64,000 nt of DNA, from NCBI GenBank assembly GCA_011125455.1, contig VKHO01000018.1, positions 62,001 through 126,000 on the forward strand, given 5' to 3'. This DNA is from Chlamydiales bacterium STE3 (GTDB lineage Bacteria; Chlamydiota; Chlamydiia; Chlamydiales; Parachlamydiaceae). The stretch's first letter is position 1, and each line of letters opens with the position of its first letter. Shown here piece after piece: positions 27,567 through 37,295 of this stretch. The position numbers and the translations under genes are program-made. The notes beneath the pieces are model-generated. The model ran no database searches and had not been told where the DNA came from. It saw only the letters and a program-made list of their open reading frames with translations.

Positions 27567-28370
27567 TTATTCAGGGCAAATTTCAATACCTACGATGATT
27601 TTTTTTAAGATAGCTCTATCATTGCTTAAAATTTTCCTTAAAGCAGGCTCTGCCTCAGGACAATCAGAGATGACTTTACATGCCTTTTGGATACACTCTT
27701 CAATTCTTATTTTTAGATTTTTTAACATATTAAGATCTTTATAGGGAATTCCATTGGGGAATTCGCCGTGGATGTGGTGATAGCAAATCAAATTTCCCTC
27801 GATCACTACTGGAGAACCCCCGAGAAAATGAGGATTAAAGACCTCAGGTAGTCGAGAACGTTGTGCTAATAGTGTATTCATCGTGATCGTATTATTTGAC
27901 GTACCGGGCAGGACCGTTTTTAAACGTTTTTTAGGAGCTTCTTGTCTAGCCTTAGGCATTATTTTCATGCAGCTATCGCTAGGGGGCTTTTTCTGCTCTT
28001 GTAGAGTATTTTTGATTACTAAACTGTAGTATTCTGTAAATACTTTTGCACAGCGCTTTGCTAGCTTTTGACAAACTTTGATATCTTCTTCATTTAATAG
28101 GAGATTTTTTTTCCTTAGTTCTTCGTAGTCTTTTCTCAAAATCTCTCGAAGAGCATGTGCCGTTACAGATTTTGGATTAAATTCTTTGAGTTGATTCAAA
28201 AGGAAATTGATACATTTTACATTACTAACTAAAGAAAGTTCGCAACCTGTGTGAGCATGGCAATGGCTATAAAAGAATTTGGCTTGATCAGCTACAGAAA
28301 GATAAGGAGCCTCTTTACCCCACTCTTCTTCTAAAGAAAATGGATTTGGGTGAAAAGGTAAAATTTGCAT
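27567..28370 (-). CDS. HCHP-family paralog 2
   Basis: 267 residues; AGGGAG site before the ATG. The shortest member. N-terminal domain: EEEWGKEAPYLS, then FFYSHCHAHTG with H36-C37-H38 at the same residue numbers as paralog 1, followed by LREILRKDYEEL, equivalent to LRSVLEKDYHKL in paralog 1. The linker (about 120-185) contains K-K-R-L-K at 147-151, again the same position as in paralog 1. The C-terminal domain starts LICYHHIHGEFPNGIPYKDL (194-213) and has the helix RIEECIQKA. Function unknown. Confidence 0.75.
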   Translation of the reverse strand: MQILPFHPNPFSLEEEWGKEAPYLSVADQAKFFYSHCHAHTGCELSLVSNVKCINFLLNQLKEFNPKSVTAHALREILRKDYEELRKKNLLLNEEDIKVCQKLAKRCAKVFTEYYSLVIKNTLQEQKKPPSDSCMKIMPKARQEAPKKRLKTVLPGTSNNTITMNTLLAQRSRLPEVFNPHFLGGSPVVIEGNLICYHHIHGEFPNGIPYKDLNMLKNLKIRIEECIQKACKVISDCPEAEPALRKILSNDRAILKKIIVGIEICPE

Positions 28371-28779
28371 ACAACTCCCTAAAAAAAATGATAAGAGAAA
28401 CCATATTCTTAGCAGGAATTGGTTTTTTTCTCTTAAAATAAAAATTTTTATTTATTAAATACCATTCACCCTCCACCCCGGGCACCTTCAAGAAAGGGCG
28501 GCAGATCGGAAATCCTTAAGTTATAGAGCTAAATTTTATTCCAGCTATTGTTTGTTAAACAGCTTTATAAAGAATCAATTTTAAAAAAATTTAAAGCGCT
28601 GAATGTATATCCTTAAGGCAATACAATTCAGTAGGGTAGCTCATTTGTAAATTTGGCTATTTCTTCAATTTAATCTTTAAATAAGCGTAGTGGCCTTTCG
28701 ATCATTAAATAGCCCATAACATATCCCCCTTTAGATTTGATAGAGCGTATTCAGGTTTAAAATGAATACGTTTCTTGAG
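28371..28779. other. Intergenic gap, 409 bp
   Basis: Between paralogs 2 and 3. No frame with coding character. An imperfect hairpin CGTATTCA/TGAATACG lies at 28746-28770, just after the stop of paralog 3, and may be its terminator, although no T-run follows on the minus strand. A CACCCCGGGCACC stretch near 28475 is GC-rich against the AT-rich background; I cannot assign it. Confidence 0.45.
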
Positions 28780-30165
28780 TTAATTTAATAAAAATCCAAT
28801 AGAACTTTTCCTTGGAGAAGGCGGTCTGCTGATTTCGCTTTCAGATGTTTCGAATTCTTCTTCATCCTCCTCTCCCATCTTTTCTACAAATGTTTCTTTT
28901 TCGAGGATAGAAAGTTCTTGTTGATTAATTGGAGAAGAAGGCTTGCTGATTTCGCTTTCAGATGTTTCGAGTTTTTCTTCCTCTTTCTCTACTAGCTTTT
29001 CCACAAATGTTTTTTCTTCAAGGATAGGAGGTTTTTTTTGATTAATTAGAGAAGTCAACTTGCTTATTCTAATTTCAAATATTTTTAATTTTTTTCTATC
29101 CTCCTCTATAATTTTTTCTATACTTTTCTCCTCTTCAGGAAAGGCAGCTTTTCGCTGATCAAGATAAAGAATGCACCGCCTAATACTTTCTGCTACTTTT
29201 TTCACGGCTGGGAGATCCTTAGAAGAGTAACCATTCCTGTAAGTACCATGTTGATGCGTTACGAGGAGCCCTTTACCTGGGATCTCAACAATGCATCCCG
29301 CGGGACTTGGGTGGGACGCAGAAAAGAATGTTTCATAGATGCCATCGTCGTTTTGAACGGCCTTTGGATGCATTACTGGGGAATCGTTGGGTTTTGGTCT
29401 TTTTCGGCTCTGTTCAGCTTTCTTTTTTGCTAAAGAGGCTTTTTCTGCTTCTTGTTTTTTTACTTGTTTCTCGCGCATTTTCTCTATAGTAAGAGAATCT
29501 GTTTTACTAATTGCCTCGCGCAGTCTTGCTAACTGTCGTTTAAGACTTTTTCGTTCAGTTGAGGTTGGTTGTAAACCCGCTTCTTCCGGTGAAGCCGGTA
29601 TGTAGATTGGAGATGGAGGGGTGACGTGCTGCTCTGGCAAGTATGGCGAGATTTGCTCTCTTAGTAAAGTTGGTGCTTGTGGATCAGGAATATAGCTAGG
29701 AACAGGAGGGCTGCCGTTAATAGAAGAGCTTCTATGTTCTACTAGCTGAACCAGAGAAGATAATTTTTGTTGGCAGCGGTTTACAATGTGAGCATTGCTC
29801 GCATGATTTGGATAATCATTGGGAAACGAAAGAAATAATTCAAAATCCTTTTCCAAGGCTTTTTCAAGCATAAGAGCTAGCCTTGTATTAGGGTTAAGCT
29901 GATCTAACAAGTCTAAATTATGGTTAAGGCATTGGATAAGTGAGTTACCATCCTCTGAAGAAAACTGCGAAAAAAGTTGAGGGTGTGCGTGCATATAGCA
30001 ATGGTTCTCTTGTCTCAAAGATAAACGAGGTCCTTTGGCATTCCACAATTCATCTACAGCCTTGCTGATGTTACCGTTATTCTGAAAAAGGGGAGGTGCC
30101 ACTAAAGCGGGTTGAACATGTACATGGACAGAAAAACCGGGCATATTACCTGGGAATTGGCTCAT
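28780..30165 (-). CDS. HCHP-family paralog 3 with C-terminal acidic repeats
   Basis: 461 residues; GGAG eight bases before the ATG. N-terminal domain: VDELWNAKGPRLSL (37-50), then CYMHAHPQLF with H59-A60-H61-P62 (Cys replaced by Ala), then LEKALEKDFELFLSFP. The Pro/Ser-rich linker turns into a Lys/Glu-rich coiled coil at about 203-252 and a basic patch R-K-R-P-K at 254-258. The C-terminal domain contains LVTHQHGTYRNGYSSKDL (301-318) and the helix SIRRCILYLDQ. Unique to this copy is a Glu-rich tail (about 367-455) in which a ~39-residue unit ending LETSESEIS(K/R)P is repeated twice. Function unknown. Confidence 0.75.
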   Translation of the reverse strand: MSQFPGNMPGFSVHVHVQPALVAPPLFQNNGNISKAVDELWNAKGPRLSLRQENHCYMHAHPQLFSQFSSEDGNSLIQCLNHNLDLLDQLNPNTRLALMLEKALEKDFELFLSFPNDYPNHASNAHIVNRCQQKLSSLVQLVEHRSSSINGSPPVPSYIPDPQAPTLLREQISPYLPEQHVTPPSPIYIPASPEEAGLQPTSTERKSLKRQLARLREAISKTDSLTIEKMREKQVKKQEAEKASLAKKKAEQSRKRPKPNDSPVMHPKAVQNDDGIYETFFSASHPSPAGCIVEIPGKGLLVTHQHGTYRNGYSSKDLPAVKKVAESIRRCILYLDQRKAAFPEEEKSIEKIIEEDRKKLKIFEIRISKLTSLINQKKPPILEEKTFVEKLVEKEEEKLETSESEISKPSSPINQQELSILEKETFVEKMGEEDEEEFETSESEISRPPSPRKSSIGFLLN

Positions 30166-30275
30166 TATTATTACTCCAACTTAATTAAGTGTTTCTATTA
30201 AAAAATATATTTTTATTTATAAATTTTATTTAAATTAATTTTTGTATTGCATTTACAAAAAAAGATAGAAATGGA

Positions 30276-31511
30276 TTATTCTTTTGAATTGAGAACGTAG
30301 GAAAGGGAAGCTTTTCTTCCGTCGTTAAAAACTATTGGTTTTTGGACTCTCTGCTTCTTTATTGGAGAGTTACCCTGCTCAGCTCTTAATTGCGCAATTT
30401 GTTTACGAATTTTGTCTAATCTTTCTGCGTCCCGATTTAATACTTCATGGATGGCGGTGGAATACCTATCTGAATATTTTTGTGCATTTTGCTCTATACG
30501 TCTCATGCATGACTCAACTCTTCTTTTTCGGTCGTTAAGAATAGATAAGTTTAGCGGCTCTGCAGAGCATTCTCCATGTTGGTGTGCTACTACCACGCGA
30601 TTTTTAGAACAGACAAAGGCATCTTCTTTTTTATTAGAAATAATATCTGTAAATTTTTGTTCGACCGTAAAAGGACCGATGCGGAATGGGTTAATTGAAA
30701 GGTTTTTTGCTAAGGGTTGTATTGGTTTTGGGGATGAAGCTCCTTGTGTAGCTGAAGTTGAAGCTTTTATTGACTTTGAGAAAGAGGGTGTATTTCTTTG
30801 CGAACCTGTCATAGATCGAGCTTTTTCTTCTAACAGACACGCGGCAAGCAGTAATTTTTCTTGTTCTGAAAGAGTTTTTAGAGAGCCCAGTGCATTTTCT
30901 GGAGATTCCTCACGGGGCCTTTTGAATCTTCTTCCCTTAACTGGTTGGGGGACCGTAGAAGTTACAGGGGTATTTTCAAGATGCTGAGGCTGCGAAAAAG
31001 GCGTTACAGAATAGTAGGGACTTGGAGGATTGTAAGAAACTGTCGACTGTCTTTGTAATTGTGGTGCAGGGAAGAATTTAGCTAAGATTTTCTCGCATTG
31101 CTTTTTTATCATGGCGTGTTCTTCTAACGTGGGAAAATCGGGGGGAAGAATAATGAACAATTCAAAATCTCTTCTCAGGATTTCAGAAAGCCTTTTAGCA
31201 GATGCTGAATTTAAATTTAAATCTTGGAATGTTTGAAGAATGAGAAGGACACAATCCCAAAATGGCTGGTAACCATTTTCTCTAAATTGGCCAGCATATC
31301 TAGGATGGCAATGAGAAAAGAATAGCTTCTTGCCTAATCCAATGCTGAATCTCACTTGAGATTGGTTCCAAACCTCATTAACTTTGGAATTAATGAGGTG
31401 TTCTTCTTGAATTGGTTGATGTAGAGCGAGTGATGAATGAGGGAAGGTAGTTTGTGTAGAGGTGTGATCGAGGTAATGCACGAGAGTTCTCCGAAAATTG
31501 ATTGCAAACAT
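30276..31511 (-). CDS. HCHP-family paralog 4
   Basis: 411 residues; no strong ribosome binding site before the ATG at 31509-31511. N-terminal domain: VNEVWNQSQVRFSI (44-57), then LFFSHCHPRYAG with H67-C68-H69-P70, then LSEILRRDFELFIILPPDFP, close to paralog 3. The linker (150-270) is Ser/Pro-rich with R-R-F-K-R-P-R at 194-200. The C-terminal domain has VVVAHQHGECSAEPLNLS (306-323) and the helix RVESCMRRIEQ, and a second basic patch K-K-Q-R-V-Q-K at 385-391. Function unknown. Confidence 0.75.
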   Translation of the reverse strand: MFAINFRRTLVHYLDHTSTQTTFPHSSLALHQPIQEEHLINSKVNEVWNQSQVRFSIGLGKKLFFSHCHPRYAGQFRENGYQPFWDCVLLILQTFQDLNLNSASAKRLSEILRRDFELFIILPPDFPTLEEHAMIKKQCEKILAKFFPAPQLQRQSTVSYNPPSPYYSVTPFSQPQHLENTPVTSTVPQPVKGRRFKRPREESPENALGSLKTLSEQEKLLLAACLLEEKARSMTGSQRNTPSFSKSIKASTSATQGASSPKPIQPLAKNLSINPFRIGPFTVEQKFTDIISNKKEDAFVCSKNRVVVAHQHGECSAEPLNLSILNDRKRRVESCMRRIEQNAQKYSDRYSTAIHEVLNRDAERLDKIRKQIAQLRAEQGNSPIKKQRVQKPIVFNDGRKASLSYVLNSKE

Positions 31512-31956
31512 TCTAATCTAATTCTGCTTTATAATCAAATGTCAGTTGTTATTTGCCTTTTTTATTAAAAAATTAATAATTATAAATAATATCTTTAATA
31601 AATTAAAGACCAAGACTCTGCTGCATGTTGAATATGAGCGATGTTGAACGACTCCTTCTGTAAAACCAATAGAAATAAATGGACATACAATTCGTTAGAG
31701 AAAAAAAATTTACCAACAAAATTTGATAGGGTGTTATATCCCAAAAAACATCTTTTCCATGCGTGGATACAGCATATTTTCAGGGTTAACAAGCAGTTAA
31801 CAAAAGAAAATTTTTTTAGAGCTGAAATTTTTAAAGATGTATCGTTAGCCAAAGGTTTTTCGTCTTCAGCACAAAACTTGCTTTGCGAGTTTTGTACTGA
31901 CAAGGGGTTCTAACGGCTATCACTGATAAGACTTAAAAAAGCCTTTGTTTAATGGC
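31512..31956. other. Intergenic gap, 445 bp
   Basis: Between paralogs 4 and 5. Two overlapping antisense frames exist (31641-31913 plus, 31595-31903 minus), but neither has a convincing start, composition or recognisable product. It may be an old gene remnant. It should hold the promoter of paralog 4, since the spacing is too large for simple operon read-through from paralog 5. Confidence 0.4.
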
Positions 31957-33363
31957 TTAAGAACAGTATTTTTGCTTTTCTAAATTTGTGAGCAAAGCAA
32001 GCAAATCCTGAATGCGTTTTTCCCATTTATCTAGATCAAGGCGAGATTCATCTGGTTGAGGTAGAGGTGTAACAGGTGCTGCTGTTTTATTTTTTCTGTG
32101 GGATATTTTTGTTGTCGATGAAGGCTGAGAGGTGAGCTGAGAATGAGTCACCGAAGCGAGGCCAACTCGCGATTTTTTGCTGCGTTTTGATTGACTACGA
32201 GAATGTGGATGTAATTGCTTTTCTTCTTGAGCATCCACCGGTTTCTTCCTCTTTGACTCCCAATCTGCAGTTGGATAATGAGGGGGGCGCATACCCAAAT
32301 GACTCTCTGGCAAATGATGTGGACTGCTTGTTCTTCGATGTAAAGTGTCATTAATGCTTGGTATAGTTGGGTGATAAGGAAAATCTTGATCAGTTGGTTT
32401 TCCCTCAGCTTGGCTTCTGGCAAGCTGTTCATGTGGCCAGGAAAAATAAGGATCACGTGTAGTTGTATAGCTTCTTTGCGAAGAAAATGAAGAATCAGTA
32501 AAGGCTGGCGAAGGCATTTCTGAGCTGCTTTTACTGATAGGTATTGGAGGATGAGAAAAGCCTTGATAGGTTTGTTCTTCCTCAGTTTCTTGCCTTGAAA
32601 TTTGGTCAGGTGTCCAAGGAAAATAAGAATCACTTGGTATGGTATAGCTTCCTTGCGAAGGAAATGAAGAATCAGTAAAAGCTGGAGAAGGCATTTCTGC
32701 ACTGCTTTTACTGATAGGCATTGGAGGATGATAAGAAAAACCTTGATAGGTTTGTTCTTCTTTAGTTTCTTGTCTTGAACTTGGTTCAGGTCTCCAAGAA
32801 AAATAAGGATCACTTGGTATTGGTTGGCTCCCTTGAGGAAAAGCTGAAGGCGACGTAGCAAATCTACTCCTTCCTTTGTACCAGCTGTCATTTGTGATAG
32901 GTAAGGGATGGTGAAGGGGGGAACCTTGGCAAGTTTGTTTTTCTACATGACTCAACTGGTTTAAAATTTCCCTACATTCATTTGCCATCTCTTCATATTT
33001 TCTTATTTTAGGAAAGCTACAAGGCAGATTTTGAAAAAATTCAAGATGTTCAATTAGAGCAGTTTTAAGCCCGCTTACAATTTGCATATCGAAATTTAAT
33101 TTATGGAACTCTAATAAATTAAGCTCGACACACTCCCAAATTTTAGGATAGTCATGAGCCTTGCATTCTCGAAAATGCCTGGGATGGCAATGGTCATAAT
33201 GAGCTATTCTTCTGTTGCTATCCACAATTAAAGAAGGATATTGTGCATTCCACAATTCATAAAACTTAAAATTAACTGAGCCGCTTTCATGGGGGTAATT
33301 TGACATTGAAGGGCAGCTTAATCTACTTTCGAAAGGCGAGGCAGCGGGCAGGTTGGGTTGCAT
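31957..33363 (-). CDS. HCHP-family paralog 5 with ~60-residue internal repeats
   Basis: 468 residues from ATG 33361-33363, chosen over an in-frame TTG four codons earlier because GGAG is correctly spaced before the ATG. N-terminal domain: FYELWNAQYPSLIV (34-47), then AHYDHCHPRHF with H58-C59-H60-P61. The middle (about 141-350) consists of three to four Ser/Pro/aromatic repeats of ~60 residues (EEQTYQGFS...PISKSS...MPSPAFTDSSF...PYFSW). Two basic patches follow, K-R-K-K at 371-374 and K-R-S-K-K-S-R at 393-399. The C-terminal H-x-H domain of the other paralogs is missing; only a short helix (DKWEKRIQDLLALLTNLEKQ in pieces) remains. Function unknown. Confidence 0.75.
   Translation of the reverse strand: MQPNLPAASPFESRLSCPSMSNYPHESGSVNFKFYELWNAQYPSLIVDSNRRIAHYDHCHPRHFRECKAHDYPKIWECVELNLLEFHKLNFDMQIVSGLKTALIEHLEFFQNLPCSFPKIRKYEEMANECREILNQLSHVEKQTCQGSPLHHPLPITNDSWYKGRSRFATSPSAFPQGSQPIPSDPYFSWRPEPSSRQETKEEQTYQGFSYHPPMPISKSSAEMPSPAFTDSSFPSQGSYTIPSDSYFPWTPDQISRQETEEEQTYQGFSHPPIPISKSSSEMPSPAFTDSSFSSQRSYTTTRDPYFSWPHEQLARSQAEGKPTDQDFPYHPTIPSINDTLHRRTSSPHHLPESHLGMRPPHYPTADWESKRKKPVDAQEEKQLHPHSRSQSKRSKKSRVGLASVTHSQLTSQPSSTTKISHRKNKTAAPVTPLPQPDESRLDLDKWEKRIQDLLALLTNLEKQKYCS
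32407..32763 (-). repeat. Two tandem ~180-bp direct repeats inside paralog 5
   Basis: Residues 201-260 and 261-319 are near-identical copies of a unit with YQGFS, PISKSS, EMPSPAFTDSSF, SYT and (P/S)YF(P/S)W. A more diverged unit precedes them (141-200) and a partial one follows (320-350). The nucleotide copies are also close, so the expansion is recent. The periodicity is the reason a long alternative frame exists on the same strand here. Confidence 0.8.
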
Positions 33364-33427
33364 ATTATTCTCCAATAATGAGTAAATGGGTAGATCGTTT
33401 ATTTAATTAAAAAATATTATAATCAAT

Positions 33428-33913
33428 TTAGTTCTTAGTTATTTTGCTCTTTGTAGAAATCTCCGAGGGAAACTTTAAGTCGATGTGACTTAGTGGACGG
33501 AGTATGCTTAAATCTTTGCTTGAAAACTCAAATGGTGACAAGTCAGAGAGAGGTGTTAAAGTGGTTGCTGGCGCTACAACCCAGGAAGGTGTATTTGAGA
33601 AACCTATGTAAGGAACTTTGCCAGAGCGCATAAGTTCATCAAATGCCCTCATGGCTTCTTCAACAAGTGTTGTAAAGTCCCAGATATGTAACCAATAAAT
33701 GCCAATGTAGTTCGTATTTAGCCTTTTGAGAGAGGCCTCAACACAATGCATTCTATTTTTAAAATGGTTACCGCTAGCGTTGATAAAAGCATTAAATTTT
33801 GCTTTTCTTTGCTCTTTAGATGTGCCCCAACCAACATTTTCACCAAATGGCATTGTCCCTAAGCAAAGTTTTGAAAGACGAAAGCCATTTTCGCCAAAAA
33901 GCTTATACTGCAT
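33428..33913 (-). pseudogene. Truncated aldo/keto reductase remnant
   Basis: 161 codons in place of the ~330 of intact aldo/keto reductases. The start YKLFGENGFRLSKLCLGTMPFGE is typical. Then the segment that should hold the catalytic Asp and Tyr (D-T-A-x-x-Y) is deleted, jumping from FNAFINASG to HFKNRMHCVEASLKRLNTNYI. IYWLHIWDFTT and GKVPYIGFSNTPSW are again normal family strands, after which homology fades and the cofactor-binding C-terminal half is missing. A catalytically active product is not expected. A MITE copy lies 53 bases from its 5' end. Confidence 0.8.
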
Positions 33914-33965
33914 CTCTTCTTTCCTATTTGATTAACAAATAGAAGAAAAGAAGAGATTTTTACAA

Positions 33966-34129
33966 TAGACCTCTTGCATAACTCCATTTATTTGCTAAAA
34001 TTACCCTCTTTGGTGCCTTTATCATTAAATTTTTCAACCATATGTGCTCATATGCTCTCAAAATTTTCCGATAAATTCACTCAAAAATGATCAATTTTTT
34101 CACACAAAGCAAGTTATGCAAGAAGTCTA
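33966..34129 (+). mobile_element. TA-flanked palindromic MITE, copy C (164 bp)
   Basis: Begins TAGACCTCTTGCATAACT and ends GCAAGAAGTCTA, with the same core order as copies A and D (TTACCCTCTTTGGTGCC, AAAATTTTCCGATAAATT). Sequence has drifted more than the other full copies. It lies between the aldo/keto reductase remnant and glyQS. The 127 bp to its right hold only a short minus-strand frame (ending near 34138) of unknown origin. Confidence 0.88.
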
Positions 34130-34256
34130 ATAGCTTAAAGTCGAATTCGCTGCCAAAATTTCACTACACCACCACTTATCTTAGCAATCGCTTGAATGGC
34201 GACACATTCAAATGTAGAAAGGTCGTTGATAAGAAATTTGGGTAGCAAATGGCTCC

Positions 34257-37200
34257 TTAGCTTTGAATCTTACTGAAATCAAGAAGCTTACCGAACAAAT
34301 TGAACACTTTTTGAAGCAATGCAAGACGGTTACTGCGCAAGTGGGGGTTATCGTCTAAAATTTTCACTTCATCAAACAGATTTGCTAAAGGGATTTGGAG
34401 TTCCGAAATGGCAGCATAAGCTTTTTGATAATTTCCTTCATTTAAAGCGATTTGTACTTCTTGTTCAGCCCTTTGCAGCGCTTTGTTCAAGCTTATTTCT
34501 GCTTTTTCACTCAGTAAATTGGGAGAAAATTGGGCTGCATCTTGTCCATTAAGCTGTCCTCTTGCACGCTTATAAACTTCAAAAAGAGGAACAAACTGGT
34601 GGTCTGATTTCCTGAAGTCATGTAATGCTTGCACGCGGCAAAACGTATCGAAAATATCATTAAATCCTGAAGAGAGGCTTGCCTCGATTTCATCTTTGCT
34701 AACGCCATAATCGACAAAAACGGTTCGAACTCTATTGGTCATGAATTGCTCCAAATCTCCCAATATTTCATTTTGCTTGTTGTGAAAAGAAGGGGGAAAG
34801 TGGCTATAGCAATGGCTTAAAACTTCTTTTAAGGGGAGGTGAAGTTTGTTATGGATAAGGATTTTAATAATTCCCAATACTTGACGGCGAAGGGCATAAG
34901 GATCGCTAGAGGAAGTAGGCTTTAAACCTACGCCAAAGCAACTCAGTAAGTTATCAATTTTATCTGCAATACTTAAGAGAATCCCTGTAGTTGTTTCAGG
35001 TAAAGGTGCATTTTCTCCACGGGGCATCCATTGTTCATCAATCGCTTGTGCAACTTCTGCATTCTCTCCTTTCACAAATGCATAGATTTTTCCCATAACT
35101 CCCTGTAGCTCGGGAAATTCATAGACCATGTTAGAAGCAAGGTCCATTTTGCTAAGGAAAGCAGCTCTTTGCAGCATGTGCAAATCGGCAATTGGCAGAA
35201 ATTGGTGTAAGACTTTTAAGTGTTTTTGAATACGCTCCACTTTATTTCGAATGCTGCCAAGTCCTTTAAGGTAGGTAATTTGCTCTAACTTTTTATTAAA
35301 CTCATCGAAAGAAGTTTTCAAGTCTTGCTCATAAAGGAAGGCACCATCTTTTAATCTTGCTGAAATGACTTTTTGATTGCCTGCACGAATCAAATCAGAA
35401 GGTGTATTATTTGCTGTGATAATGAAAGCATTTTTTAACACCCCTTCAGCGGAAGCTACAGGAAAATATTTCTGATGCTCAACCATTTCCGAAATCAAAA
35501 CCTCTTTAGGAATATTGAGGAAAGCAGCATCAAATTGTGCGGAAGTGAGTTGAGGCCACTCCACAAGGTTTAAAACTTGAGGAATTACCTTGTCTCTTTC
35601 GATGGCTTTTCCTTGCAGAGTCTTTTCTAGCTCCTGCAGCTGCTCTAAAATAGAGCTTTTACGTTCTTCAGCATCTGCTATGACAAAATGGTTGCGCAGA
35701 GAAGAAAGATAGTGATCGGCATGATCGATTAAAAGAGTGCGATTCGCTAATTGCCGATGGCCTTTAGACACATTACTTGCAACAACTGGACCAAGCGAGA
35801 AGGGAAGCGTGTGTTCGTTGATCATCGAGACAATCCATTCGATAGGTCTTGCAAATGAGATTCCTAGATCTCCCCAGTGCATTTTCTTTGGGAAATCAAT
35901 CGACAAAATAAGCTGGGCACATTTTTCTCTTAAAATCTCTGCTGTGGCTTTTCCGGGCAGAATGATGGTAGCAAAGAGGTAATCTACTCCTTTGATTGAC
36001 TTTATTCCAACCTGCGGAAATTTGCCCTTTTTGAGCTCATTTAGTGAAGAAGCTTCAAGATTTAAAGAATTAAAAAAGCCAAAGCCTGCTTGCTTGATTG
36101 CGCCTTTTTCATCAAAAGCGGCCAAAACCTGGGGCCCTCTTTTTTCTATAGCTTGCTCTTTCTTCGTTAGCTCAAGTCCTTCGACATAAACAGTAATTCT
36201 TCTTGGAGTTCCAAAAGTTTTAATCGATTGGTAGTGAATGCCTTCATGAGCAAAGAGGTCTTTAAACCCTTTTTCTAACCCTTTCATGCCAATGGGCACA
36301 AAACTGGCTGGAAGTTCTTCGACGCCAATTTCTAAAAGAAAGTTACCTTTAGCGTTTTCTCGAGGTTCTTTTAAAGCTTGAGGGAGAGGCGGTAGCTCTG
36401 TCTGAGGCTTAGCTGCCGTTTGGAAACGGTGCAATAAAGGAAAATTTTGCTCCTGGCGGCTTGCAACGTAGCTTTGAGCGATCATTTGAGCTAGATTTCT
36501 GATACGGCTAATGTAGCCAGTCCTCTCTGTCACAGAAATGGCTCCTCTTGCATCTAGCATGTTAAAAGCATGAGAGGCTTTCATCACGAAGTCATAAGCC
36601 GGAAGAGGAAGATTTTTTTCCATGAGCTTTTTTGCTTCTTTTTCGTAGTCATCAAAATGTTTTAGCCACATGGATGTGTTTGCTTCTTCAAAGTTGTAAC
36701 GGCTCCATTCCACTTCATTGCGGTGGTAGATATCCCCATAGGTCAGTTCTTGGCTCCACTTTAGGTCAAAAGTGCTATTTACTCCCTGTAGATAAGTTGC
36801 TAGCCTTTCAATTCCATAGGTGATTTCACCTGTTACAGGTTTAAGGTCGATGCCTCCGACTGCTTGAAAGTAGGTAAATTGTGTGACCTCCATTCCATCC
36901 ATCCACACTTCCCATCCTAAACCCCAGGCACCCAAAGTTGGAGCTTCCCAGTCATCATGGACGAAACGGATATCATGCTTGCTTAAATCAAATCCAATCG
37001 CTTCTAAAGACTGCAAGTAGAGGTCTTGTATGTTTTCCGGGGAGGGCTTTAGGATCACTTGGTATTGGAAATAATGCTGGAATCGTACAGGATTTTCCCC
37101 GTAACGTCCATCGGTAGGACGCCGGCTTGGTTCTACATAGGCAGCTTTATAGGGTTCAGGTCCAAGGCATCTTAAAAATGTAGCTGGATTAAATGTCCCT

Positions 37201-37295
37201 GCACCTACCTCTAAATCATATCCCTGATGAATAATGCAGCCCTGTTTTTCCCAAAAATAGGACAAGTTGCGAAGAATCTCTTGAAAAGTCAACAT
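34257..37295 (-). CDS. glyQS: Glycyl-tRNA synthetase, fused alpha and beta subunits
   Basis: 1012 residues. It charges tRNA-Gly. Residues 1 to about 290 are the class II alpha subunit ([19 protein letters not shown] at the start, then [18 protein letters not shown] and [13 protein letters not shown]). A short linker near 300-320 leads to the beta subunit (about 320-1012), opening [16 protein letters not shown] and carrying the HD-like and anticodon-binding regions towards the end ([22 protein letters not shown]). In most bacteria glyQ and glyS are separate; a single fused chain is characteristic of chlamydiae and a few others. The ATG is followed normally, with no frame breaks. Confidence 0.96.
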   Translation of the reverse strand: MLTFQEILRNLSYFWEKQGCIIHQGYDLEVGAGTFNPATFLRCLGPEPYKAAYVEPSRRPTDGRYGENPVRFQHYFQYQVILKPSPENIQDLYLQSLEAIGFDLSKHDIRFVHDDWEAPTLGAWGLGWEVWMDGMEVTQFTYFQAVGGIDLKPVTGEITYGIERLATYLQGVNSTFDLKWSQELTYGDIYHRNEVEWSRYNFEEANTSMWLKHFDDYEKEAKKLMEKNLPLPAYDFVMKASHAFNMLDARGAISVTERTGYISRIRNLAQMIAQSYVASRQEQNFPLLHRFQTAAKPQTELPPLPQALKEPRENAKGNFLLEIGVEELPASFVPIGMKGLEKGFKDLFAHEGIHYQSIKTFGTPRRITVYVEGLELTKKEQAIEKRGPQVLAAFDEKGAIKQAGFGFFNSLNLEASSLNELKKGKFPQVGIKSIKGVDYLFATIILPGKATAEILREKCAQLILSIDFPKKMHWGDLGISFARPIEWIVSMINEHTLPFSLGPVVASNVSKGHRQLANRTLLIDHADHYLSSLRNHFVIADAEERKSSILEQLQELEKTLQGKAIERDKVIPQVLNLVEWPQLTSAQFDAAFLNIPKEVLISEMVEHQKYFPVASAEGVLKNAFIITANNTPSDLIRAGNQKVISARLKDGAFLYEQDLKTSFDEFNKKLEQITYLKGLGSIRNKVERIQKHLKVLHQFLPIADLHMLQRAAFLSKMDLASNMVYEFPELQGVMGKIYAFVKGENAEVAQAIDEQWMPRGENAPLPETTTGILLSIADKIDNLLSCFGVGLKPTSSSDPYALRRQVLGIIKILIHNKLHLPLKEVLSHCYSHFPPSFHNKQNEILGDLEQFMTNRVRTVFVDYGVSKDEIEASLSSGFNDIFDTFCRVQALHDFRKSDHQFVPLFEVYKRARGQLNGQDAAQFSPNLLSEKAEISLNKALQRAEQEVQIALNEGNYQKAYAAISELQIPLANLFDEVKILDDNPHLRSNRLALLQKVFNLFGKLLDFSKIQS

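Noticed and set aside
30412-30987. 191-codon plus-strand frame opposite HCHP paralog 4
   Set aside because: Antisense to a well-supported gene with family-wide conservation; no ribosome binding site or recognisable product.
31595-31913. Two overlapping opposed frames (102 and 90 codons) between HCHP paralogs 4 and 5
   Set aside because: They mirror each other, lack start sites and resemble no family; noted only as intergenic content.
32407-32763. CRISPR-like periodic repeats
   Set aside because: The period (~180 bp) and coding content fit protein repeats; no short identical repeats with unique spacers occur anywhere in the window.
32148-32891. 247-codon open frame on the minus strand inside HCHP paralog 5
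   Set aside because: It is a shifted frame over the tandem repeats of paralog 5; its own product is an artefact of the repeat period, with basic, low-complexity content and no start signal.
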